A DNA stretch of 61,301 bases from Planctomycetota bacterium. Its GTDB lineage: Bacteria > Planctomycetota > UBA1135 > GCA-002686595. Within the stretch, counting starts at the first letter, position 1. Each line of letters begins with the position of its first letter. Of the stretch, positions 34,601 through 42,895 are shown one piece after another. A program made the translations under genes and the position numbers. The stretch lies in the NCBI GenBank assembly GCA_028278425.1, contig JANQEJ010000082.1, positions 1 to 61,301 of the forward strand, in the 5' to 3' direction. The notes beneath the pieces were generated by a model. The model ran no database searches. It worked only from the letters and a program-made list of their open reading frames with translations, and was not told the origin of the DNA.

Positions 34601-36763
34601 GTGAGCGTCGTCCTCTGCGCCTCGATTCTGCTGCGGCTTCTCGCGCTCGTCTGGTCGCTCGTCGTCTGGCGACGCCTGCGCGACCGGCGCATAGCGTTTC
34701 TCTCGGCGCTGCTCGCGATGATGACGCTGCGCCAGTTGTTCCTCCTCGTCGGCGACTTCGAGGCGGGCTCGTTCTCGCTCGGGGCGAATCCGATCGAGCT
34801 CGGCGGGCTGGCGGTCAGCGTCCTCGCCGTGGTCGCGATCGTGGAGCTCGGGCACTACCTCGAGCAGGCGCGGCAGGCCACGGAGCACGTCGGCGATCGC
34901 GAGGCCCGGCTCAGCGCCATCCTCAATACCACCGTCGACGGCATCATCACCATCGACCGCAAGGGCATCGTGGAGACGTTCAACCCGGCGGCCGAGACGA
35001 TGTTTGGCTACACGGCCTCCGAGGTGATCGGGCGGAACGTCAGCATGTTGATGACCAAGCCCGACCGGGACGATCACGACGGTTACCTCGAGCGGTACGG
35101 CCGCACCGGCGAGAAGAAGGTCATCGGGATCGGCCGCGAGGTCGTGGGGCGGCGCCGCGACGGTACGGAGTTCCCGCTGTACCTCGGCGTCGGCGAGCGC
35201 GCGGACGGCAGCGGCTTCACCGGCGTGCTGCGCGACCTCACGGAGCGGAAGCTCGCCGACGAGGCCCTGGAGCAGAGCCGCCGCACGCTGGCGACGCTGA
35301 TCTCCAACCTCCCCGGCATGGCCTACCGCTGTAAGAACGAGCGCGACTGGACGATCGAGTACGCGAGCGCCGGCAGCGTCGACTTGATCGGCTACGCGCC
35401 GGAGGAGCTCGTCGGCGGGAACGTCTCGTACGCCGATCTCATCCACGAGGAGGACCGCGAGCGCGTGTGGGACGAGGTCCAGCACGCGATCGAGGAGGAC
35501 AGCGCCTACCAGCTCACCTACCGGGTCACCACCTCCGACGGGGAGGCGCGCTGGGTGGCGGAGCAGGGGTGCGCCGTGCACGCCGCCGACGGGAGCGTCG
35601 AGGCGCTGGAGGGGTTCATCACCGACATCTCCGACCGCAAGCGCCTCGAGGAGGAGGTCTTGCAGGCGCAGAAGATGGAGGCGGTCGGCCGCCTCGCCGG
35701 CGGCATCGCGCACGACTTCAACAACCTCCTGATGGGGATCGTCGGTTGCGCGCGGATCGCCTCGAAGGACGTCGTCCCCGGCAGCGACACCGAGCACCAG
35801 GTGCGCGAGATCCAGGCCGCCGCCGAGCGCGGGGCGGGTCTGACGCGCCAGCTCCTCACGTTCGGGAGCCGCAAGGCGAGCGAGCCCGAGCCGATCCTGC
35901 TCGACCACGTCATCGAGAGCGTCGAGACGATGATCCGCCGCCTGCTCGGCGAGGACGTCCGGCTGTCGCTGGAGCTTCGCGCCGGCGGCGGGCCGATCGT
36001 CGCGGACCCGGGGCAGATCGAGCAGGTGCTCCTGAACCTCGCGGTCAACGCGCGCGACGCGATGCCGGAGGGCGGCGTCCTGCGCATCTCGACCGGCAAG
36101 CACCACAACGACGACGACCTGATCGTGCTCGAGGTCGCGGACACGGGCACCGGTATGGATGCCGAGACGCGCGCGAAGGCCTTCGACCCGTTCTTCACGA
36201 CGAAGAAGGACACCGAGGGCACCGGCCTCGGGCTGTCGACGGTGTACGGCATCGTCACCCAGCTCGGCGGGACCGTGCAGCTCGACAGCGAGGTCGGCAA
36301 GGGCACCTGCTTCCGCATCTTCCTACCCCGCACCGAAGCGGAGCCGGAGGCCGAAGAGGTCGAGGCCGAGTCGGTGCCGACGGGGGGAGGGGAGACCGTG
36401 CTCGTCGTCGAGGACGACCGACTCGTGCGCGCGGGCGTCCGGCACATCCTGCAGGAGCAGGGTTATCAGGTCCTGCTGGCGAGCAACGGCAACGAGGCCC
36501 TGCGTGTCTGCGACGAGCACGACGACGGCATCGACCTTCTCCTCACCGACTGCATCATGCCCGGGATGGGCGGCGCGCAGCTCGCGGAGGCGATTCACGA
36601 GAAGCGGGAGGGCGTCAAGGCGCTCTTCATGTCCGCTCTGCCGCACGAGGTCCTCGTGGAACAGGGCCGCCTCCAGCCGGGGCAGCCGACCGTGCAGAAG
36701 CCGTTCAAGGACGGCGAGCTCGCGGCGAGGATCCGCGGTCTGCTCGACGGGCGCGAGGCATAG
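34601..36763 (+). CDS. Membrane-bound hybrid sensor histidine kinase (PAS-PAS-HK-REC)
   Basis: The 720-residue protein has two or three N-terminal membrane helices (residues 1-90). PAS 1 at about 100-215 has ITIDRKGIVETFNPAAETMFGY; PAS 2 is at about 225-348 with a PAC-like end. The phospho-acceptor His371 is in GRLAGGIAHDFNNLL. An HATPase domain (GTGLGLSTVYGIVTQLGG) and a C-terminal receiver (VLVVEDD, LLLTDCIMPGMGG, VQKPF) follow. It should feed a phosphorelay; no separate Hpt protein is visible nearby. The start is GTG with no clear ribosome binding site. Confidence 0.9.
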   Translation: MSVVLCASILLRLLALVWSLVVWRRLRDRRIAFLSALLAMMTLRQLFLLVGDFEAGSFSLGANPIELGGLAVSVLAVVAIVELGHYLEQARQATEHVGDREARLSAILNTTVDGIITIDRKGIVETFNPAAETMFGYTASEVIGRNVSMLMTKPDRDDHDGYLERYGRTGEKKVIGIGREVVGRRRDGTEFPLYLGVGERADGSGFTGVLRDLTERKLADEALEQSRRTLATLISNLPGMAYRCKNERDWTIEYASAGSVDLIGYAPEELVGGNVSYADLIHEEDRERVWDEVQHAIEEDSAYQLTYRVTTSDGEARWVAEQGCAVHAADGSVEALEGFITDISDRKRLEEEVLQAQKMEAVGRLAGGIAHDFNNLLMGIVGCARIASKDVVPGSDTEHQVREIQAAAERGAGLTRQLLTFGSRKASEPEPILLDHVIESVETMIRRLLGEDVRLSLELRAGGGPIVADPGQIEQVLLNLAVNARDAMPEGGVLRISTGKHHNDDDLIVLEVADTGTGMDAETRAKAFDPFFTTKKDTEGTGLGLSTVYGIVTQLGGTVQLDSEVGKGTCFRIFLPRTEAEPEAEEVEAESVPTGGGETVLVVEDDRLVRAGVRHILQEQGYQVLLASNGNEALRVCDEHDDGIDLLLTDCIMPGMGGAQLAEAIHEKREGVKALFMSALPHEVLVEQGRLQPGQPTVQKPFKDGELAARIRGLLDGREA

Positions 36764-36775
36764 AGCACTCGCCTT

Positions 36776-37801
36776 CTACCTGAGGAGGTAGTGCTTGTTC
36801 TGCACCACGCGCTCGCGGCCCGGCAGGAAGTCCCGATCCGCTCCCAGGAGCGTTGCGAACATGTCGTTCAGGATCGCGGCCACGCTTCGATACGACGAGT
36901 GCGGAGAGGGCGGGTCGCCGGGGAAGAGCCGTTTAAGGCGATCTTCGTTCGCCCAGTTCCTGCAATCGACGAACGCCACCGAGTCCGGCGTCGTCAGGTA
37001 GCCGCTGGAGAGGGTCCGTCCCAGCCTCCTGCGGCCGTTCTTTCGTTTTGACTTCTTGAGCGTATCGTCGCCCGCCGAGAAGTAGACCGTGACGCGGTTG
37101 GAGAACCTCGGAATCCCGAAGCCCTTCCCGTTCGGCTCGAGGGAGGTGTTGCCGATGTCCGCTCCGATGGAGACGAACTGGTCCACGAAGGTTCCCGCGG
37201 GCGAGTTGGGTGCGCCGGCGAGCGCCGTCAGCGCTTCGCGCAGGACGTAGTTGCCCATGCTGTGCGCGATGACGCTGACGTTGGATATGCAGTCCTGGAG
37301 GTCGTGGGTGAACTTGTAGAGCAGGTACACCATGTTCTTGACGGCCAGATAGGAGCCGCGGGCGTCGTCGCGATCCTCCAGGTAGGCCGTCACCGCGCCC
37401 GCGCTCGGCCAGGTGAAGAGCACGGGCAGGCAGTGCCGCTCGAACTCGTTCCGGCCGATCGTGCCGTGGAAGTTCCTGCGCAGCTCCAGGTACTCCTCGA
37501 TCGAGTCGTAGTAGTCGTTGTTGTAGCCGTGCGTGTAGAGCAGGAGCACCGGCTTCGCGTCGAGCCCCTGGTTCTCCAGCTTCTGTTGACGATTGAGAAG
37601 CTCGCGCCGCAGCGCCCGGACGAAGCGCTCCACCGCGGCCTCGGTCGAGCTCGGACCGACGTAGTCCATGTCGAAGTCGCTGGGATCGGCCGGGACGTTG
37701 GTGGTGGACGCGCTCAGGAAGTGGAGTTTCCCGTGCGGCTCGGGCTCGTTCCCGAAGCTGTTGCGGGTGGCGTTGCGGTTGGTGAGGGCAAACCACTTCA
37801 T
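36776..37801 (-). CDS. Alpha/beta hydrolase, DUF900 type
   Basis: The 341-residue protein has LLLYTHGYNNDYYDSIEEYLE with the oxyanion region and FTWPSAGAVTAYLEDRDDA. The nucleophile elbow is VIAHSMGNYVL (Ser in G/A-x-S-x-G-like HSMGN). These are standard for DUF900 esterase/lipase-like hydrolases. There is no signal peptide. It is the last gene of the haem-dioxygenase operon, overlapping the P450 stop (ATGA). It may release or hydrolyse a lipid substrate or product of that pathway. Confidence 0.8.
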   Translation of the reverse strand: MKWFALTNRNATRNSFGNEPEPHGKLHFLSASTTNVPADPSDFDMDYVGPSSTEAAVERFVRALRRELLNRQQKLENQGLDAKPVLLLYTHGYNNDYYDSIEEYLELRRNFHGTIGRNEFERHCLPVLFTWPSAGAVTAYLEDRDDARGSYLAVKNMVYLLYKFTHDLQDCISNVSVIAHSMGNYVLREALTALAGAPNSPAGTFVDQFVSIGADIGNTSLEPNGKGFGIPRFSNRVTVYFSAGDDTLKKSKRKNGRRRLGRTLSSGYLTTPDSVAFVDCRNWANEDRLKRLFPGDPPSPHSSYRSVAAILNDMFATLLGADRDFLPGRERVVQNKHYLLR

Positions 37802-39123
37802 TGCGTTTTCCTCTCGGTTTCCGTCGGTTCGCTCGCGGAAGCGCGGAACGCCATCGTGAACACGTCGAGCGCGCCGGGCGGCGGCTGGCTCGCGTCCAGC
37901 GTCGGTCGAACGAGCTGGACTGCGTAGCCGCCGAACATCTCGGCCAGGAACGTCCGGCCGATGAAGAGCGCGAGCGCCTTGCCGGGGCAATCCTGCGTCC
38001 CGTTGGAGAGGTGGTTGAAACGAAAGTCCCGCGGTCGCCTCCGCCAGCGATCGGGATCGAACCGATCCGGGTTCTCCGCGAGGGCGCGATTGCGGTGGAG
38101 CATCATGCTCGGGATGACCACCTGATCCCCCGAGCCGACCACGGAGTCTCCCAGCACGTCGGAGCCCACGACCTCCCGAACGAGAAGCGGCGTCGTCGGG
38201 TACAGGCGCATCGCCTCTTGGAGGCAGCCTTCGACGAACCGCCCGTCGTCCTCGCCCGCGCCGCGGCCGTGCTCGCGGACGCGGTCCGCGCACTCCGCCT
38301 GGACCGCGATGAGGGCCATGGCCCGCATCACGTTCTCCGCCAACGTGTCCTGGATGGCGAAGAGCCAGTGCGGGATCTGCTGGACGGCGCGCGTGCGGCC
38401 GGTCACCTCCTCGCGGCGGATCACCCCGGCCAGGCTCTCCTCGTCGGCCTTCAGCAGGAGTGCTTCGAGGCCCGCGAAGAAGCGCCGGAAGCGCTTCCCT
38501 TTGCGGAGGAAGACGAAGCGATTCGCCTTCAGCATCAAGACGCGCAGGTCGTGCGACACGGCGGAGCCGTTTCGCCCGGGTGGACCGAAGATGACGTCCA
38601 GCGCAATGTCCTGGAACACCCGCTCGAACCAGACCCAGCGCAGCATCGGCTCCAGGGAAACGGGCCGGCGCTCAAGCGCGTGGTGGACCGCTCTCTCCGC
38701 CCAACGGGTCAGCCGCGGGTTCTGCGATAACGAAAGGGCGTTCTCGTTGAGCCGGCGCCGCTCGGCCCACTCGCGCCCGCGCGAGATCGTCACGGCGCCG
38801 GGCATGAAGTAGCCCATGCCGCGTCGCTTGGAGCCCGGCTCGGCGTAAACGGCGGGCGAGAGCGTGAGAATCCGCTCGATGCTCTCCTCGGAGTACACGA
38901 AGAGCGACTTCTTCGTGAGCATCCGCATCCAGATGTGGGAGCTGTGGCACCGGGCGCGCAGGCGTCGTTCGAACTCCACGCCCATGGGGTCGCCGTGATG
39001 GCGTGCGAAGAACGAGCTCCAGAACGGCTTTCGCTTGAAGGTCCCCTGAAGGATGAGGGGGAGCAGGTACTTCAGGTTGAACCGAAGCTGGTAGAGGAGG
39101 GGAGCCTTGCTGGTTTGCCGCAT
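37798..39123 (-). CDS. Atypical cytochrome P450
   Basis: The 441-residue protein has the ExxR helix (Glu303-Ala-Met-Arg306) and a PERF-like DPDRW. In the I-helix FAIQDT, the acid-alcohol pair is Asp259-Thr260 but Ile replaces the usual groove Gly. The haem loop is LSNGTQDCPG with Cys379; the Phe at -7 is Leu and the Arg/His at -2 is Gln377. No ferredoxin or P450 reductase gene is in the operon. It could act on a hydroperoxide made by the upstream dioxygenase, or as a monooxygenase with a distant partner. It starts 12 bases after the dioxygenase gene. Confidence 0.85.
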   Translation of the reverse strand: MRQTSKAPLLYQLRFNLKYLLPLILQGTFKRKPFWSSFFARHHGDPMGVEFERRLRARCHSSHIWMRMLTKKSLFVYSEESIERILTLSPAVYAEPGSKRRGMGYFMPGAVTISRGREWAERRRLNENALSLSQNPRLTRWAERAVHHALERRPVSLEPMLRWVWFERVFQDIALDVIFGPPGRNGSAVSHDLRVLMLKANRFVFLRKGKRFRRFFAGLEALLLKADEESLAGVIRREEVTGRTRAVQQIPHWLFAIQDTLAENVMRAMALIAVQAECADRVREHGRGAGEDDGRFVEGCLQEAMRLYPTTPLLVREVVGSDVLGDSVVGSGDQVVIPSMMLHRNRALAENPDRFDPDRWRRRPRDFRFNHLSNGTQDCPGKALALFIGRTFLAEMFGGYAVQLVRPTLDASQPPPGALDVFTMAFRASASEPTETERKTQ

Positions 39124-39135
39124 GGGACAGCGGGG

Positions 39136-41421
39136 CTATCTCTGGGGCTTCCAGGGGGCGAACGCGTTCTCCACGCCCTCCAGCGCCGGGCCGAGGTTCG
39201 AGAAGTGACGCTTCAACACGTCGATCATCGTGTTGTCCTGGATCCACTTCATGCCCTCTTCCGTGTAGATGCCCGGGCGGTAGTCGTCGGTGAAGAAGCG
39301 ATCGCTCTTCAGCCGGCGGGACGCCATCAGGATGAAGATCCGGAACGCGGTGTCGCTGAAGCCGAACCCCTTCGGCAGCGGCTCGGCCAGCATCCCGACC
39401 TGGAGGTCGACGAGATCCGGATGCTTGTAGACCTCTTCGAGCTCCCGCGCCCAGGCCTCGTTGTCCGTCATTTCCCGGAACGTCCGGCAGGGCTTCATGC
39501 GCAGCATCCTGCGGAAGTCGTTGTAGCGCGGAACGCCGCGTTCACGATCCCGCAGGACGTCGATGGCGGCCAGGTCCAGGACGTCGCCGTTGGCGCGTTG
39601 GAACTCCATCAACGTGCGCGGGAAGTTGTGGAGGGTGATCGCGCCGGGGTGCTCGACGCCCATGGTGTACATCTGGTCTTCCAGCGAGCCGAGGTTCTCC
39701 ATCGCCGGGCGCGTGTGGATGCCCTGGATGTCCGTGAATGAGCGCCTCTCGATCTCCCCGTGGTCGGCGACGCGGCGGAACACGACCTCGTCGGGGATGA
39801 GCGAGTGCAGGCGGTAGACGGCGGCGAACTCCTCCGTCAGGTAGTACGGGGCGGCGTGGTGATCCGCCTGGGAGCCCATGATCCCGCTGAGCGCCTCCCC
39901 CTTCGAGACGCGGCCGTGCTTCTTGTAGAACTCCTCGCCGAGCAGTCCCCACCAGTTGGCGTCCATCGCCACGCGCAGGACCGGAGTCGCCAGGATGCCC
40001 GGCGTCCACTCGACCGTGTGGATCTTCGCCGCCAGCGCGCCGTTGATGAGACGCGCCTTCTCGAACAGCGTGCCGTCGTCCCAGTGGGGATAGTGCCCCG
40101 CGAGCATGTCGCAGATCGCGTTGTGCTCCCACACGAACAACGTGTGGAGCAGGCTCAGCCCGACCCAGTAGTTGTCGTTGAACCCGGTCAGGTCGATCCC
40201 GTTCTCGAGCTCCGAGCGCGGATCGAGGGGCAGGAAGCGTCCCTTCTCGACCTTCATCTTTCCGCCTTCGAACGTGCGCAGGAGCTTCTGCTGCGCGAAG
40301 GAGCTGCCGTACACCTGGCTTTGATCCCACCAGTGGCTTTCGGTGCTGATGAAGGTCGGCGGACCCGCCGAGCCCGCGGGCCGCGTGCCGTCCGGCTTCG
40401 TGCGGTGGATCACCATCTCCGAACGCGGCTTCCCGAGCTTCGGGTTCCGGGGCCACTCGTCGCCGTCGGGGATCGGCACGCGGTGAGCGTTCTCCTCCTC
40501 CTTGCTCCGCTGGTGGTTGAACCAGCCGTGGTTCTGGAACTGGATCCAGGCCGCGGCGAGGAGGTTGAGCGTGGTCGCGGGCACGAACTCGCGCCGCTGC
40601 ATGAGCTTGACGGCGACCTCGCGCGGGTTGGGCTCCAACAGATTCGCGTTGTCGGGCCAGGACGCGTCGAAGGGTGAATTGCGCCCGAAGCGCGTGCCCG
40701 CGCCGCCCATGCGCCGATCGAAGACGTCGTTGCCCGAGCCGTCCGGCGACCGCTCCTCGCGCGACCCGGAGCCGGTGCCGGTCTTCTTGGCCTTCGCGTC
40801 GACGGTGAAGCGGTACGTGTCCTTCAGGTTCCATTCCCGCAGGTCGTTGCGCAGCGACCAGAGGTTCGCGACGCCGATCCACTTGGGAAGCCGGTGCCAG
40901 GGAATCAGGCGGTTGATCGCCCGAAAGACGGCGCCGATCGCGCGCGAGAGGAACGAGCGCCGGTAGGGTTTGCGCCCGAGCAGGGCCGGCGGCGAGAACG
41001 CCGCGCGCAGAGCGAAGGCCTGGATGATCCCCAACCCGCCGTCGACGACGAGCGACCCGACCACGACCCGCTGCCAACCCGTCTTGATCGCCATGATCAA
41101 CCAGAACGCCGCCGCCATGAACCGCGCGACGACGACGAGCGTCGAGTAGGTCCGGTTCGCTCGCGGGTTGACGGCGACGGGCGCGTAGAGCACCGACAGG
41201 ATCAGCAGCAGAAGCCCGACGTTGCGAAGCCATAGCGTCTGGGCCTGGGAGAGCCCCAGAAAGTCCCCGAGCACGGTCGGCGTCAGGAGCGCCGGTATCG
41301 CGAACGCGACGTTGACGAAGATGCCGATGGTCACCCAGCGCGCGAACCGCCGCGGGCCCTTCTCGTCACGACCGGACGGAACGGGAGCGACGTTCGCCGA
41401 CGAAGTCGAAGATAGTGTCAT
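39136..41421 (-). CDS. Membrane-anchored animal-type haem peroxidase/dioxygenase (COX/alpha-DOX-like)
   Basis: Residues 1-145 hold about four membrane helices. The haem domain is at about 250-761. The distal segment QFQNHGWFNH has Gln294 four residues before His298, as in cyclooxygenase and alpha-dioxygenase. The proximal segment EFAAVYRLHSLIPDE has Tyr536 three residues before His539, the spacing of catalytic Tyr385 and His388 of cyclooxygenase. The conserved Tyr favours a fatty-acid dioxygenase over a plain peroxidase. Such enzymes insert O2 into fatty acids by a tyrosyl radical. The N-terminal membrane domain is unusual for the family. Confidence 0.87.
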   Translation of the reverse strand: MTLSSTSSANVAPVPSGRDEKGPRRFARWVTIGIFVNVAFAIPALLTPTVLGDFLGLSQAQTLWLRNVGLLLLILSVLYAPVAVNPRANRTYSTLVVVARFMAAAFWLIMAIKTGWQRVVVGSLVVDGGLGIIQAFALRAAFSPPALLGRKPYRRSFLSRAIGAVFRAINRLIPWHRLPKWIGVANLWSLRNDLREWNLKDTYRFTVDAKAKKTGTGSGSREERSPDGSGNDVFDRRMGGAGTRFGRNSPFDASWPDNANLLEPNPREVAVKLMQRREFVPATTLNLLAAAWIQFQNHGWFNHQRSKEEENAHRVPIPDGDEWPRNPKLGKPRSEMVIHRTKPDGTRPAGSAGPPTFISTESHWWDQSQVYGSSFAQQKLLRTFEGGKMKVEKGRFLPLDPRSELENGIDLTGFNDNYWVGLSLLHTLFVWEHNAICDMLAGHYPHWDDGTLFEKARLINGALAAKIHTVEWTPGILATPVLRVAMDANWWGLLGEEFYKKHGRVSKGEALSGIMGSQADHHAAPYYLTEEFAAVYRLHSLIPDEVVFRRVADHGEIERRSFTDIQGIHTRPAMENLGSLEDQMYTMGVEHPGAITLHNFPRTLMEFQRANGDVLDLAAIDVLRDRERGVPRYNDFRRMLRMKPCRTFREMTDNEAWARELEEVYKHPDLVDLQVGMLAEPLPKGFGFSDTAFRIFILMASRRLKSDRFFTDDYRPGIYTEEGMKWIQDNTMIDVLKRHFSNLGPALEGVENAFAPWKPQR

Positions 41422-41431
41422 GGTTCGTCTC

Positions 41432-42895
41432 TCACAGGGTCTTCATGTATTCGACGAGGGCCCGCTTGCTCTCCGGCTCGAGGTCGACTCCGTACAGGTG
41501 CCCGCCGTTTCCGTTGCCGGGCAACGTGGTGTCGAAGAGGAAGAGCCGTCGCTCCTCGTCCTTGGGGCGGTCGCTGCGGAAGCCGACGTTCTCCCAGTCG
41601 TAGCTCGCGTCCCCGCGGTAGAAGGTCTTGGGTCGCTCGTCGGGATCCAGGAGCAGGTCCCAGAGCGTGGGCACGGAGCCGTTGTGCAGATACGGCGCCC
41701 GCGCCCAGATGCCGTCCAGCGGCTGGTTCGCGTAGCCGTCGGTCGTCTTGAACCGGGTGAACTTCCAGGGATACCCTTCGCCCAGGGTGTTCATCTGCTT
41801 CGCGAGCTCGACGGTGAAGGCATCGGTGCGGTGGGGATCCGTTCCCACGTTGGCGAGGGGCTCGACCTTGCCGACGCGCTCCCCGTCGAACGCGTGACAA
41901 TTCGCGCAGTGTTTGCCGAAGAGCGTTCTTCCGAGGTCGACCTTGGAACGGTCGACGCGTTCGGCGGGCAAGGGGGGCGGCGGCAGGTCGCCGATCCACT
42001 CGGCGAGGCGCGCGAGGCTCTCCTCGTCCATGCTCTCGGGCGTGTTGCCGGCTCCGATCGAGGCGCTGCGGTTGCGCTCCTCGACGCTGTCGTTGTTTCC
42101 GTCCCAGTGGAGCTCCATGCCGACCCGCGGGTTCTGGTTCCAGAGCGACGGAAAGTCCGACGTGCCGATGAGCCCGTCGACGCCCATTCCGAAGAGCAGC
42201 GTCGCGTAGGGCCCGAAGGTGTCCACCCGTCCCGGCCCGAAGGCGGGGATGTCGTTCCAGTATTCGAGCTTGTCCCGCTGTGCCAACACGGTCTCGCGGA
42301 ACCGCGCGATCGCGATGCGGTAGAGGATCCGCTCGATGAAGTTGAGGTCGACGTGCCCTTCGATCGCGGCGAGCAGGTTGGCCTCGGTAAAGCGGCCGTC
42401 CCCCGCGCAGCGGAAGATGAACTGGAAGAGCCCCTGCAGGTCGACTGTGTTCGCGGGCATTCCCACCACGAGCCGGGGCTCGGTCCCGGGGTCGTCGCGG
42501 ACGACGGAGGTGTGGCAGAGCGCGCAGTTGAGACCGAGCAGATCGATGCCGAAGACGCGCCGTTTGGAGAACCCGACCGGGCGGTCCCGTCCGGGCTCGA
42601 CCAGGAGACCGAAGGCCTCGTACCCCTTTCCGCCCGGGGGCAGGTGCTCGGGGAAGACCTCCGGCAGGACGGTGAAGATCCAGTAGGGGAGACCGCGCTC
42701 CGCGTTGTCGGAGCCGATCGAACCGTACTTGAAGTGCTCCACGTCGTCTTCGAAGCGCTGTGGCGCGCTCGCGCCGAGCAACCAGAACCCGGTCCAAACC
42801 AGGGCGAACAGGACCAGCAGGACGAGCGACCGCACGGCGCGCGAACGGCGCCGCGTGTACGCGGTGACGGGAGTGAGCGGCTCGGAGCTCTTCAT
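41432..42895 (-). CDS. RoxA-like di-haem cytochrome c
   Basis: An N-terminal membrane anchor (SLVLLVLFALVWTGFWLLG) is followed by two haem c sites: Cys124-x-x-Cys127-His128 in FGIDLLGLNCALCHTSVVR and Cys330-x-x-Cys333-His334 in FGKHCANCHAFDG. WNDIPAFGPGRVDTFGPY and RAPYLHNGSVPTLWDLL are typical of the RoxA/RoxB rubber-oxygenase and di-haem peroxidase relatives. At 487 residues it is shorter than RoxA. It may act as an oxygenase, a peroxidase or an electron donor to the haem enzymes. It overlaps the flavoprotein gene by four bases. Confidence 0.82.
   Translation of the reverse strand: MKSSEPLTPVTAYTRRRSRAVRSLVLLVLFALVWTGFWLLGASAPQRFEDDVEHFKYGSIGSDNAERGLPYWIFTVLPEVFPEHLPPGGKGYEAFGLLVEPGRDRPVGFSKRRVFGIDLLGLNCALCHTSVVRDDPGTEPRLVVGMPANTVDLQGLFQFIFRCAGDGRFTEANLLAAIEGHVDLNFIERILYRIAIARFRETVLAQRDKLEYWNDIPAFGPGRVDTFGPYATLLFGMGVDGLIGTSDFPSLWNQNPRVGMELHWDGNNDSVEERNRSASIGAGNTPESMDEESLARLAEWIGDLPPPPLPAERVDRSKVDLGRTLFGKHCANCHAFDGERVGKVEPLANVGTDPHRTDAFTVELAKQMNTLGEGYPWKFTRFKTTDGYANQPLDGIWARAPYLHNGSVPTLWDLLLDPDERPKTFYRGDASYDWENVGFRSDRPKDEERRLFLFDTTLPGNGNGGHLYGVDLEPESKRALVEYMKTL

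Noticed and set aside
37798..39123. P450 as a CYP152-type peroxygenase
   Set aside because: Its I-helix keeps an Asp-Thr pair in line with the usual acid-alcohol position, and the haem loop lacks the long CYP152 insertion.
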